From Myxococcota bacterium (GTDB lineage Bacteria > Myxococcota_A > Bradymonadia > UBA7976 > UBA1532), in contig JAHJCH010000198.1 in the NCBI GenBank assembly GCA_018813065.1, positions 1-48,126 on the forward strand: DNA of 48,126 nt, given 5' to 3'. Position numbers and translations under genes: made by a program. Below the pieces are notes generated by a model. That model was not told the origin of the DNA. It saw only the letters and a program-made list of their open reading frames with translations, and did no database searches. Shown piece after piece: positions 14,526 through 23,178 of the stretch. The stretch's first letter is position 1, and each line of letters starts with the position of its first letter.

Positions 14526-14984
14526 ATGCAAGCCACCGCCGCGCGCGCGCTCGTCTTAACAGGGATCACCGCGCTGGTCATCGGCGCCTTCCTCCTCCGA
14601 GGCCAGGCCTCGACCTCCGCGCCGACCTCCGCGCCGACCTCCGCGCCGACCTCTGCGCCGACCTCTGCGCCGACCGCCGCTTATGCGCCTCGGGCGCGCT
14701 TCATTGATCTTGGCTCTGATCGCTGCCGCTCATGCCAAGCGATGATCCCGGTCATCGCCGAGCTGAAGGAGAGCTACCCCGAGACGCTTGATGTCACCTT
14801 TATCGACGTCTGGGATCACCCCGAGCAGGGCAAGGCCTACAACGTACGGACGATCCCCACCCAGATCCTCCTCGATCCCGAGGGCAAGGAGCTGGAGCGT
14901 CATGTCGGCTTCTGGTCAACCCAAGACATCATCGCCCGCCTGGAGGCCCTGGGTTACCCGCAGAAGCGCGCCGAGGCGCGGTGA
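14526..14984 (+). CDS. Membrane-anchored thioredoxin-like protein
   Basis: 152 residues. Residues 8-25 are a membrane anchor or uncleaved signal, followed by a linker made of five Thr-Ser-Ala-Pro repeats. The thioredoxin domain has DRCRSC (Cys67, Cys70; the usual Trp before the first Cys is Arg), VTFIDVWDHPEQGKAYNV and the cis-Pro loop RTIPTQILLDPEG. It would face the periplasm and exchange disulfides, probably with the CcdA-like membrane protein encoded next. In an arsenic operon it could supply electrons for arsenate reduction or protect permease thiols; this is inferred. GAGAGAAG precedes the ATG; the stop overlaps the next start (GTGA). Confidence 0.85.
   Translation: MQATAARALVLTGITALVIGAFLLRGQASTSAPTSAPTSAPTSAPTSAPTAAYAPRARFIDLGSDRCRSCQAMIPVIAELKESYPETLDVTFIDVWDHPEQGKAYNVRTIPTQILLDPEGKELERHVGFWSTQDIIARLEALGYPQKRAEAR
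14611..14670 (+). repeat. 12-bp tandem repeat coding for TSAP
   Basis: Five copies of a 12-bp unit (acctccgcgccg and one-base variants) encode the Thr-Ser-Ala-Pro linker between the membrane anchor and the thioredoxin domain. The copy number could vary between strains without breaking the frame. Confidence 0.85.
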
Positions 14985-15664
14985 TCATGGATCTCGCCTC
15001 GCTCAGCCAGGCCTTGGAGCGCGCCACCTGGATGACCCCCCTCGCGGCGCTGCTGTGGGGCCTCGCCAGCGTCGGCCTCAGCGCCTGCCACCTCTCCAGC
15101 GTGCCCCTCCTCGTCACCTTCCTGGCGCGGATCGACGGCCAGACGCTCTCACCGGCGCGGCTCAGCCTCCTCGTCACCGTGGGGATCTCCCTCAGCCTGG
15201 CGCTGATCGCGGCGCTGACCTGGAGCTTGGGGCGGATGCTGGGGGATCTATGGGGCCTGGGGCCGTGGCTGATGATCGCGCTTTTGCTGCTGGGCGGCCT
15301 AAACCTGATGGGTGTCCTGACCCTGCCCTCAGTGGGGCGCCTCGATCCCAACAAGGTCAGCGTGGGGCCGAGGAGCGCGCTGGCCTCGGGGGGGATCTTA
15401 GGGCTCACGCTTGGCCCGTGTACCTTCGCCTTCTTCGCCCCCGTGCTGGCCCTCACCGGCGCGCCCGCCAGCGGCGCGCTGATCGCCGCCGCCATCGCCG
15501 CCTTTGTCCTCGGCCACCTGGGCTTGACGTGGCTCTTGGGCGTGGCGGGGGCGGCCCTTGGGGCGCGGCTGGCGCGGGGGGCGCGGCTGGCCAAGCTGTT
15601 GAAGGTGAGCGTCGGCGTCGCCGCCGTGGCCTTCGCCCTCCACCTCATCCGCACGGCGCCTTAG
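14981..15664 (+). CDS. CcdA/DsbD-like transmembrane electron carrier
   Basis: 227 residues, about six membrane segments, the size of CcdA. Paired cysteines that carry electrons through the membrane are visible: GLSACHLSSVPLL in segment 1 (where CcdA has PCxLP) and GLTLGPCTFAFFAPVL in segment 4. The first motif lacks the usual Pro before Cys, so the protein is divergent. It should take electrons from cytoplasmic thioredoxin and pass them to the periplasmic thioredoxin-like protein encoded just upstream. GTG 14981 overlaps the previous stop; ATG 14987 is an alternative. It ends 9 bp before the permease start. Confidence 0.8.
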   Translation: MIMDLASLSQALERATWMTPLAALLWGLASVGLSACHLSSVPLLVTFLARIDGQTLSPARLSLLVTVGISLSLALIAALTWSLGRMLGDLWGLGPWLMIALLLLGGLNLMGVLTLPSVGRLDPNKVSVGPRSALASGGILGLTLGPCTFAFFAPVLALTGAPASGALIAAAIAAFVLGHLGLTWLLGVAGAALGARLARGARLAKLLKVSVGVAAVAFALHLIRTAP

Positions 15665-15673
15665 GAGCCTACG

Positions 15674-16648
15674 TTGTTTGATCAGCTCGCCGCTTGGCTC
15701 ACCTATGATCTCTTTGGGCTCAGCCCCAGCGGCGCCCTGGGCGCGGCGCTGCACTTCTTCATCATGGACACCACCAAGATCTTCGCGCTGCTCCTGGGCG
15801 TCATCTACGCCATGGGGTTTTTGCGCGCGACGCTGACACCTGAGCGGCTGCGCGCCTATGTGCGCGGCAAGCCTCAGTGGCTGTCGCGGCTCTTGGCGAT
15901 CACGCTCGGCGCCGTGACCCCCTTCTGCTCCTGCTCCTCCGTCCCCCTCTTCATCGGCTTCGTCGAGGCGGGCATCCCCCTCGGCGTGACCTTCTCCTTC
16001 CTGATCGCCAGCCCGATGATCAACGAGGTGGCCGTGGTGGTGCTGGCCCAGGTGCTCGGCTGGCGGCTGGCGACGCTCTATGTGGTGGCGGGGCTGATCG
16101 TGGCCTACTTCGGCGGCGTGGCCATGGGGCTGACGCGCCCGGAGCGCTGGGTGGAGGGCTACGTCTGGGATCTCAAGGTGGGCGAGGCGGGTGTACTCGC
16201 CAAAGTGACGGGCTTCGCCCAGCGGCACGCCTTCGCCGTCCACGAGGTTCGCGAGATCTTGGGGCGGATTTGGAAGTGGGTGCTCATCGGCGTCGGCGCC
16301 GGCGCGCTCTTTCATGGCTTTGTCCCCCAAGCGTGGGTGATCGCCCACCTCGGCGGCGATAACCTCCTCGCCGTCCCCGCCGCCGTGCTCATCGGCGTGC
16401 CGCTCTACGCCAACGCCACGGGGGTCATCCCCGTCGCCGAGGCGCTCTTGAGCAAGGGCGTGGCCATGGGGACCGTCTTGGCCTTTATGATGAGCGTCGC
16501 CGCGCTCTCCTTACCTGAGATGCTCATCCTGCGTCGGGTCATCCGCTGGCCCGCCTTGGCCCTCTACGCCGGGCTCCTCGCCGTCGCCTTCACCTGCGTC
16601 GGCTGGGGCTTTAACCTCTTTGCTTTATCACTGGGAGTCACACCATGA
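15674..16648 (+). CDS. ArsP/DUF318-type permease
   Basis: 324 residues, about eight to ten membrane segments. GAVTPFCSCSSVPLFIGFVEAG is the permease family hallmark (TPFCSCSSVP core, two Cys in the membrane), and a second half-repeat has GVPLYANATGVIPVAEALL. Characterised ArsP proteins export trivalent organoarsenicals, while related permeases move other substrates, so the substrate here is inferred from the operon. TTG at 15674 is chosen because TAGGAG lies six bases upstream and the product begins in the expected place. The ATG of the small thioredoxin overlaps its stop (ATGA). Confidence 0.82.
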   Translation: MFDQLAAWLTYDLFGLSPSGALGAALHFFIMDTTKIFALLLGVIYAMGFLRATLTPERLRAYVRGKPQWLSRLLAITLGAVTPFCSCSSVPLFIGFVEAGIPLGVTFSFLIASPMINEVAVVVLAQVLGWRLATLYVVAGLIVAYFGGVAMGLTRPERWVEGYVWDLKVGEAGVLAKVTGFAQRHAFAVHEVREILGRIWKWVLIGVGAGALFHGFVPQAWVIAHLGGDNLLAVPAAVLIGVPLYANATGVIPVAEALLSKGVAMGTVLAFMMSVAALSLPEMLILRRVIRWPALALYAGLLAVAFTCVGWGFNLFALSLGVTP

Positions 16649-16893
16649 CACACACCATCAAGGTCCTCGGCGGCGGCTGCCGCAACTGCGTCGTCACCGC
16701 CAAGCTGCTCCAAGAGCAGGTTGATCGCCTCAACGCGGCGGCGGTGATCGAGAAAGTCCAGGACATGCCCTCGATCATGGCCTACGGGGTGATGAGCACG
16801 CCTGCTGTGGTGATCGACGAGGTGGTCGTCCACGCGGGGGGGGTGCCCTCGCGCAAGCAGGCGGCGGCCTGGGTCGAGGGCTTGGAGGGCTGA
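16645..16893 (+). CDS. Small CxxC thioredoxin-like protein (redox-active disulfide type)
   Basis: 82 residues, the short thioredoxin fold of the redox-active disulfide protein 2 family. [18 protein letters not shown] gives the active-site Cys12-x-x-Cys15, and [18 protein letters not shown] the cis-Pro loop. It has no signal peptide and would act in the cytoplasm. In this operon it is the natural electron donor for ArsC encoded 2 bp downstream, or for the CcdA-like protein. It overlaps the permease gene by 4 bp. Confidence 0.85.
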   Translation: MTHTIKVLGGGCRNCVVTAKLLQEQVDRLNAAAVIEKVQDMPSIMAYGVMSTPAVVIDEVVVHAGGVPSRKQAAAWVEGLEG

Positions 16894-16895
16894 GC

Positions 16896-17318
<423 letters not shown>

Positions 17319-17487
17319 CCTCACGCGCCGCCTCTCGGGCGCCAAGCTGCGCCACTTAAGCTCAGAAAAACTTTGAGTTACAGCGATTTAAGGCGCATCT
17401 GCGCCGCGACGTGGCCCGCAGATTATTCGTCTTTAAGGGCGCGAGGCTGCTATCATCCGCGCGTTTTTTTAAGCCGGAGTCGCCGCG
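17319..17487. other. Intergenic region with small hairpin and -10-like box
   Basis: Between arsC and the next lipoprotein gene there is a GGCGC-ATCT-GCGCC hairpin at 17392-17405 without a T run, and TATCAT at 17451-17456 that could be a -10 element for the gene at 17488. The -35 position (CGTCTT at 17 bp) fits poorly, so the promoter is only a suggestion. Confidence 0.3.
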
Positions 17488-20082
17488 ATGTGGATCAGAG
17501 CTGCCCTCTTCAGCGCGCTCCTTTGGGGCTGCGCGGAGGATAAGAACCAACCCCCCGCCCTCTTACCCGTGGGTGACTTTGAGGTGCGCGTCAACGAGGA
17601 CTGCACGATCACCATCCGCGCCACGGACGAAGATCGCGATGAGCTGGGCTACGCCTTCTCCATCGATCCCCCCCCATTAACCCAGACCCAGGGCCTCGCC
17701 GCCCAGCCGACGTTGACGCGGATCAGCAACAACGAGGCGCTGTTCACCTGGACGCCTGGGATCGCCGACGCGGGCGGCGAGGATCTGCGCATCTACCAGC
17801 TCACCTTCGAGGTCGTCGATGAGCACGGCGCCTTGGACGCGGTGACGATCAAGGTGACGGTCGTCAATGACGGCGGGGTGATCCAGAGCACGCAGCTGCG
17901 CTTCGTTGAGCCCTCCGGCGCGGGGATGGCGGTGGACCTGGCGGAGTCGCCCTGCGTGGAGTTCAACGTCAAGATCAAGGCCGATCAGGTGCCCGAGGAC
18001 GAGGTGCTCTTGGATATCCTGCCGCCCACCCCCGAAGGGGCGACCTTGACGCCCGCAGATCGCCCCGCCAAGGAGAAGCGATTTAGCTGGTGCCCCACCC
18101 CAGCGCAGCTCGACGCCTCGCTATCGCACCTCGTCGAGCTTGCCGCCCGCCGACTCGGCGGCGATGAGCGAGTCATCAAGCGATTTCAGGTCCGTTTCAA
18201 GCGCGAGGCGGCGGTCGGCTGCCCTGGTCAGCCCCCTGAGATCATCCACACCCCGCCGACACGCTTCGAGGGCGCGCTCAACTATGAGATCACGGCGACG
18301 ATCCGCGATGATGTGGGCTTTAAATCGCCGCCCGCGCTCCTCTATGTGATTGATCCGCCTCAAGATCCGCGAGACGCCGCGCCCGCCTTTGGCGACTGGT
18401 CGCTTGTGGAGTTTTATAGCCAAGGGGGCGATGTTTACACCGCCTCCATCCCCAACCCTGGCCTCAATTCTGGGGCTGAGGCCTCGATTTTTTATGTGAT
18501 CATCGCCACCGACAACGACGATCCCAACGCCACCCGCTGTGATCACAGCGTGGAGAGCGAGATCTTCGCCGTCGAGGCGCGCGGCGGCGGCGAAAGCGAG
18601 ACATACGGCTACTGCCACGGCTGCGTCTCCGACGATCAATGCGGTGGCCCCGACGATCTCTGCGTGGACCTGGGCGGGGCGGCCTTCTGCGTCGCCGCCT
18701 GCGGCGCCCAAGGCTGCGGCGAGGGCCGCCAGTGCGTGCAGATCCACAGCGTCGAGGGCCGCGCCCTGAGCCAATGCCTGCCGGTGGACATGAACTGTGG
18801 TCAGCGCTGCCTCGACGATCCCTTTGATCAGGGCGCGCGCAACGACGACGAGGCCCACGCCACCTTGATCGAGCCCGGCGACTACGCGGGGATGACGATC
18901 TGCGGCGAGGATCAGGACTTCTATCGCTTTGATATCGCCGCAGGGCAGCAGGTCAGCGCGCGGATCACCTTCGAAAACCTCAAGGGTGATCTGGATATGG
19001 CCATGGCCCTGCCCGGCGCGCGTACGCCCGAGGGCCTGCCCGCCTACAACTACCAGAGCCTCAGCGGCGATCAGGACATCGAGCAGGTCCGCGAACACTG
19101 CGCCCAGGAGAGCGGCGAGGTGCTGCTGTGGGTCGGGCCGTATAACCACAGCCACAACGACTACGATCTGCTCATCGAGGTCGGCCCCGGCGAGTGTGAT
19201 CGGTTTTGCGAAGACGATCTCTTCGACTACGAGGCGCCCAATAACACCCCGGAGACGGCGACCTCAGCGGAGCCGCTGCCCTTCTTTGTCGAGGATCTGG
19301 TGTTGTGTCCTGGCGACGTGGACTACTTCAGCTTCCACGCCCAAGCGGGGCAGCTCATCAGCGTCGGCGCCAGCTTTACGCACAGCGAGGGGAACCTCGA
19401 CTTGGCCCTCTATGACTGGATGGGCGGGCTGATCACGGGCGCCTACGGCTTCTTTGACGGCGAGATCTTGGAGGTGGAGGCCACCGCCGACGGCCTCTAC
19501 ACCGTGGCCGTCTACGGCGCCACGCCCTCGGCCTCGGCGCCCTACACCCTCTGGATCGAGGCGGGCATCCCCAACGCCTGTGAGCGCACCTTGTCCTGCC
19601 CGGCGGGCGCCTTCTGTGACGGCCAGAGCTGCGTCGAGGCCGCCTGCGCCAGCGGCGTCGAGTGCAGCGCGGGGCACCTCTGCGCGGCCTATCGCGTCGG
19701 CAGCGATCCTGCGGCCAGCGGCGGGGAGTGCGTCGCCAGCTGCGCCCACGATCTGGAGTGCCGCGTGGAGGCCGAATATCGCTGCAAGCGCTTCGAGGAC
19801 TTCACCCAGGCCTGCGCGCAGGCGGGGTTGGGCGGCGTCGGCGCGCGCTGCACGAGCTACCAGGACTGCGACGGCGCCTTGGTCTGCTTCCCCACGCCGG
19901 GCGGCTACTGCGCCGAGGGTGGCTGCGCGCCCGACCTGCCCTGCCCCGAGGGCACGGTGTGCCAAGCGTTGGGGGGCTACATGGCCTGCGCGCAGCGCTG
20001 CGAGGTGGACGGCGACTGCCGCGCGGCGGAGGGCTACCGCTGCCTCGACGTACAAGGGGGGCGAGCGTGTCTCCCGCAATGA
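17488..20082 (+). CDS. Large lipoprotein with cadherin/Ig-like, two PPC and Cys-rich domains
   Basis: 864 residues. MWIRAALFSALLWGC is a lipoprotein signal (LWGC, Cys15). Residues about 25-130 look like a cadherin/Ig fold (FEVRVNEDCTITIRATDED and FTWTPGIADAGGEDLR). Two pre-peptidase C-terminal (PPC) domains follow near residues 450-570 and 575-690 (GEDQDFYRFDIAAGQQVSAR and CPGDVDYFSFHAQAGQLISV). Between and after them lie Cys-rich EGF/disulfide-knot-like segments (CVSDDQCGGPDDLCVD, CTSYQDCDGALVC), the last about 170 residues being almost all such repeats. It is a secreted, probably surface-anchored protein for binding or adhesion; no catalytic site was seen. The next lipoprotein gene overlaps by 4 bp (ATGA), so both are made together. 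Confidence 0.8.
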   Translation: MWIRAALFSALLWGCAEDKNQPPALLPVGDFEVRVNEDCTITIRATDEDRDELGYAFSIDPPPLTQTQGLAAQPTLTRISNNEALFTWTPGIADAGGEDLRIYQLTFEVVDEHGALDAVTIKVTVVNDGGVIQSTQLRFVEPSGAGMAVDLAESPCVEFNVKIKADQVPEDEVLLDILPPTPEGATLTPADRPAKEKRFSWCPTPAQLDASLSHLVELAARRLGGDERVIKRFQVRFKREAAVGCPGQPPEIIHTPPTRFEGALNYEITATIRDDVGFKSPPALLYVIDPPQDPRDAAPAFGDWSLVEFYSQGGDVYTASIPNPGLNSGAEASIFYVIIATDNDDPNATRCDHSVESEIFAVEARGGGESETYGYCHGCVSDDQCGGPDDLCVDLGGAAFCVAACGAQGCGEGRQCVQIHSVEGRALSQCLPVDMNCGQRCLDDPFDQGARNDDEAHATLIEPGDYAGMTICGEDQDFYRFDIAAGQQVSARITFENLKGDLDMAMALPGARTPEGLPAYNYQSLSGDQDIEQVREHCAQESGEVLLWVGPYNHSHNDYDLLIEVGPGECDRFCEDDLFDYEAPNNTPETATSAEPLPFFVEDLVLCPGDVDYFSFHAQAGQLISVGASFTHSEGNLDLALYDWMGGLITGAYGFFDGEILEVEATADGLYTVAVYGATPSASAPYTLWIEAGIPNACERTLSCPAGAFCDGQSCVEAACASGVECSAGHLCAAYRVGSDPAASGGECVASCAHDLECRVEAEYRCKRFEDFTQACAQAGLGGVGARCTSYQDCDGALVCFPTPGGYCAEGGCAPDLPCPEGTVCQALGGYMACAQRCEVDGDCRAAEGYRCLDVQGGRACLPQ

Positions 20083-21899
20083 TTCACCGCCTGGGGCTCG
20101 CCCTGAGCCTCCTCACCGCGCTGCTGAGCTGCTCTGACGAAGAGGGCCGCCAAGGCCCTGATTTAAGCCCGCCGACCTTCCCGTTGCGGCTCAGCCGGCT
20201 CGACATCGCGCTGATCCTCCCAGGCAGCGCCGCGCGATTGGAGGGCAGCGGCTTCGTCGAGGACGCCGACTACGAGGTCTGGCTCGACGGCCAGCTTGAG
20301 GCCACGCCCGCGCGGCTGCGGCTTGACGCCCGCTTCATCAACCACAGCCAGCTTGAGGTTCAAGCGCCCGTTGGGGCGCTCACTGGCTGGCCCGAGGGCC
20401 ACTTCAACGGCCAGATCAGCGTCAAGATGACCTTGGGTGAGGCGCGCGGCGAGGCGGCGCTGAGCGTCCAATTTGAGCTGCGCCAGCAGCTGACCCCTCA
20501 GATCGAGGCGCTGCCGCGCGCCGTCTACCCCGCCAGCCCCGTTGAGATCTTCGGCGCGGACTTTATCCAGGGCGGCGAGGGCGAGACGTACTTCGAGCTT
20601 GAGGCGACCCATATCGATGAGGAGACGGGCGTCAGCACGATCCTCACGGTGCCCCGCGCCGTCGGCTACAAGCCCCAGGGCGCGTGGGCGCGCGATCAAA
20701 TCCTCTTTGACTTCGATCCCAGCTGGGTTGGCATCCGCCCAGGCCGCATCACGGGTCAGATCCGGGTGGTTAACGAGGGCGAGGGCTGGTGGGCGCGGGG
20801 TGAGTGGCTGGCGCTGGACTGGTCGTTGATGCCGCCCATCGTCGAGTACATCCAGCCCGCCGCCAGCCGAGGGCAAGCGACCATGATCGAGGGGCAGGGC
20901 TTTATCGGCGGCCCCCACGCGGGCCTGACCCTCCTGCGCTTCAGCGGCGACTTCCACGCCGTGACGGGCACGCGCAGCGTCACGGCGGAGATCACGCCGG
21001 ACTGGATCAGCGGCCGCGCCTTGGTCTTCAGCATGCGCGTCCACTACGACTACGAGTGCCGCAGCGACGATCTGGGGGCGATCCCGGGGGTGCTCATCGG
21101 CGAAGTAAAGCCCATCATCAGCTGGGAGGGGCAGAGCGTTGAGGGGTCAGCCACGCCGATTCAGTTTGAGATACTGCCCACGCTCCAGGTCGTCTGGCTG
21201 CGCTTCCTCCCCGCGTTTATTGACTCGCTGCGGCTCTTTGGCCTGCGCAGCTACTCAGGTGAGGTGCAAGCGCGCATCATCGACGTGATTGAGCGAGACT
21301 ACGAGCAGGTCAACCTCGAAGTGCGGCTTACGCAGCCGATGGACTTCAAAGATTACTCCGTCGTTGAGGTTGGCGGGCCGGACCCAAACGCGCAGAACCT
21401 CTTTGGCCTCGACAACACGCCGGGGCTAGACAACTGCAATGAGCGCTTAGACGATAACCTCGCGGGCCAAAACGCAGACAGCAATGGGGCCTTTGGTGGG
21501 GTCTTCGTCGAGTCCTTTTTACAGCTCTCGCCCAGCTATGGAGACACAGACAACCCGCTGGCGCATCCCGCCTTTGATGACATCTTCGCTGGGCTCATCG
21601 AGGAGCCGGCCACCCCGGATGACTTCCCAGGGGGGCCGAGGGCCGAGGAGGTCCGCGAGGCGATCCGCGTGCTGGGCAACCTCATCGGCAACACCATCAC
21701 CCATGAGCTGGGCCACTCCCTTGGCCTCTCAAGGCTGGGCGGCTGTGGGCGCTATCACAACGCCGACGGCCCCTACCAGATCATGGACTGCGGCAGCGAT
21801 CGCCCCTTCGAGGAGCGCGCCGAGCTTGAGCCGGGGCGCTATCAAGAATGGCATGGCGAGAACCTCACTTACCTAAAAGCGATCTTGCCCAAACCTTAA
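20079..21899 (+). CDS. Lipoprotein with IPT/TIG-like domains and metzincin-like protease site
   Basis: 606 residues from the ATG at 20079, which overlaps the preceding stop. MIHRLGLALSLLTALLSC is a lipoprotein signal. Three IPT/TIG-like beta domains follow (for example LPGSAARLEGSGFVEDADYE and YPASPVEIFGADFIQGG). Near residue 542 there is ITHELGHSLGLSRLGGCG, a zinc-protease HExxHxxG motif, and further on YQIMDCGSDRPF, like the Met-turn of metzincins. The third zinc ligand normally lies at position 11 of the motif; here it is Arg, while a His occurs at position 19 (RYH). It is either a variant metalloprotease or an inactive relative. It would act outside the cell, tethered to the outer membrane. 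Confidence 0.72.
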   Translation: MIHRLGLALSLLTALLSCSDEEGRQGPDLSPPTFPLRLSRLDIALILPGSAARLEGSGFVEDADYEVWLDGQLEATPARLRLDARFINHSQLEVQAPVGALTGWPEGHFNGQISVKMTLGEARGEAALSVQFELRQQLTPQIEALPRAVYPASPVEIFGADFIQGGEGETYFELEATHIDEETGVSTILTVPRAVGYKPQGAWARDQILFDFDPSWVGIRPGRITGQIRVVNEGEGWWARGEWLALDWSLMPPIVEYIQPAASRGQATMIEGQGFIGGPHAGLTLLRFSGDFHAVTGTRSVTAEITPDWISGRALVFSMRVHYDYECRSDDLGAIPGVLIGEVKPIISWEGQSVEGSATPIQFEILPTLQVVWLRFLPAFIDSLRLFGLRSYSGEVQARIIDVIERDYEQVNLEVRLTQPMDFKDYSVVEVGGPDPNAQNLFGLDNTPGLDNCNERLDDNLAGQNADSNGAFGGVFVESFLQLSPSYGDTDNPLAHPAFDDIFAGLIEEPATPDDFPGGPRAEEVREAIRVLGNLIGNTITHELGHSLGLSRLGGCGRYHNADGPYQIMDCGSDRPFEERAELEPGRYQEWHGENLTYLKAILPKP

Positions 21900-21974
21900 T
21901 TCTACGATGATCTAAAGCTGCGCAGCGCCATCACCGATGGCAAGCCCCAGCGATCCAACACGGGAGAGTCACAC

Positions 21975-22613
21975 ATGCAGAGGTGGTCGGGGCGCGCGGC
22001 GCGCGTCTTCTTCGTTGAGACAGCGATGCATGTCACGCTCCTCGGCGAGATCACGCGCCTTGAGGGGACGCGGCTCTCGATCCGCTGCATCCCGCCACGC
22101 GAGCTTGAGATCGGCGCACGCTGCACCCTGGCGATGGAAGAAGATGGGCAGATATTTCGCGCGCGTGGCCACCTTGAGGCGCGCAGCGACGTCCACGTCA
22201 CGGTGCGGCTCAATGCGCTGCCCAGTCGAGTGGAGCGCCGGATGTATGGGCGGGCGACGCTCTTCGCCCGCCTACGCGCGCGGCGCGAGGGCGAGGCGGA
22301 GTTTGGGCCTTGGCGGCTGGAGGCGGTGGAGCTGAGCCCCTCTGGGCTCAAGTTCGCTGAGCGCGGCACGCTGTCGGCGCGGGGTGAGCTGAACCTCGAT
22401 GAGCGCGTCACGCTGGGGCTGCACATCCCTGGCCCCGCCAAGGGGATCTGGTTTGAGCTGCCAGCGCGGGTGACGCGGCTGTCGAGTGATAGCGAGGCGC
22501 CCTTTATCGTGTTTCAGTTCATCGACCTCAGGGGCGCGGTGCTCTTAGAGATCGTCGATGTCATTGATCAGCGGCTCCTCGGCATCGGCCAAGAGCGGAT
22601 CGAGCTTGCCTAG
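21975..22613 (+). CDS. PilZ-domain-like protein
   Basis: 212 residues. An N-terminal beta domain (about 1-85, YcgR-N-like) is followed by a PilZ-type barrel: RRMYGR gives the RxxxR motif and VELSPSGLKF the second motif, with Glu where (D/N)xSxxG has Asp or Asn. PilZ domains bind cyclic di-GMP, and proteins with this two-domain layout change motility or surface behaviour. Binding may be weak because of the Glu. GGGAGAG lies seven bases before the ATG. The last 69 bp overlap the end of the convergent glutaredoxin gene. Confidence 0.7.
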   Translation: MQRWSGRAARVFFVETAMHVTLLGEITRLEGTRLSIRCIPPRELEIGARCTLAMEEDGQIFRARGHLEARSDVHVTVRLNALPSRVERRMYGRATLFARLRARREGEAEFGPWRLEAVELSPSGLKFAERGTLSARGELNLDERVTLGLHIPGPAKGIWFELPARVTRLSSDSEAPFIVFQFIDLRGAVLLEIVDVIDQRLLGIGQERIELA

Positions 22614-22835
22614 TCGGATCAACGTCTCCAGATCGGAGCAGCCGCCGATGCTGTCTTCCCCGATAAAGATCTGAGGCACTGTGCGCTGCCCAGTCACCCG
22701 CAAGAGCCGCGCGCGCTGCGCCTGATCGCCATCGACGCGGTGCTCCGTGAAGCGCACACCGCGCGCGGCGAGGAGGGACTTGGCGCGATCGCAGAACCAG
22801 CAACCTTGAATGGTGTAGATATCAACGGGCTTCAC
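22545..22835 (-). CDS. grxC: Glutaredoxin (GrxC type)
   Basis: 96 residues, usual size. VDIYTIQGCWFCDRAKSLL holds the active site Cys12-Trp-Phe-Cys15 (the common site is CPYC). TVPQIFIGEDSIGGCSDL is the cis-Pro and glutathione-binding loop. It reduces disulfides and glutathione adducts in the cytoplasm. The 3' end extends 69 bp into the opposite-strand PilZ-like gene. The acidic tail (LADAEEPLINDIDDL) lies in this overlap and is longer than in most glutaredoxins. Confidence 0.9.
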   Translation of the reverse strand: MKPVDIYTIQGCWFCDRAKSLLAARGVRFTEHRVDGDQAQRARLLRVTGQRTVPQIFIGEDSIGGCSDLETLIRLGKLDPLLADAEEPLINDIDDL

Positions 22836-22957
22836 GAAAACTCCTGGGCCTGAGGTGCATCCCCATAAAGACGCCGGGAAATTGCTCGGACCCAGGGCTT
22901 TTGTCCAGATTAAAGCTAGACGATTTCAGAGATGTGATTAGGTTGAGGCAAGGCCAA

Positions 22958-22968
22958 TGACCTGGTCA
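22958..22968. promoter_or_regulatory. Inverted repeat upstream of the 56-residue ORF
   Basis: TGACC-T-GGTCA is an inverted repeat with a single central base, 26 bp before the ATG of the small gene at 22995 and inside the 159-bp gap after the divergent glutaredoxin start. It could be an operator. No regulator is identified. Confidence 0.25.
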
Positions 22969-22994
22969 CGACCTGCCCCGAGAGGAGATGTGAG

Positions 22995-23165
22995 ATGCTG
23001 GATATCTATATCATCGAGCAAATCCGGAAGAGACAGGAAGACCAACAGCGCATCTACGAGCGCCCGGCGCTGCGGCTGCCGTTGCCGCTGGAGCCAGCGC
23101 CCCGCCGCGAGGAGGCGCCGTCGGTGGAGCCCGAGCCGGCGCGCGTGATCATCATCGATCTCTGA
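22995..23165 (+). CDS. Small protein of 56 residues
   Basis: A short open frame with a very good ribosome-binding site (GAGAGGAG nine bases before the ATG). It starts MLDIYIIEQIRKRQEDQQRI: a hydrophobic strand, then a charged amphipathic helix, followed by a Pro/Leu/Arg-rich stretch (RPALRLPLPLEP) and an acidic end finishing VIIIDL. Codon third positions are strongly G/C as in neighbouring genes. I do not know a named family, though the start resembles small hypothetical proteins I recall from Myxococcota. It is convergent to the AgmX/PglI gene, ending 13 bp from its stop. No function is proposed. Confidence 0.65.
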   Translation: MLDIYIIEQIRKRQEDQQRIYERPALRLPLPLEPAPRREEAPSVEPEPARVIIIDL

Positions 23166-23178
23166 GGAGGGGCGCGGC

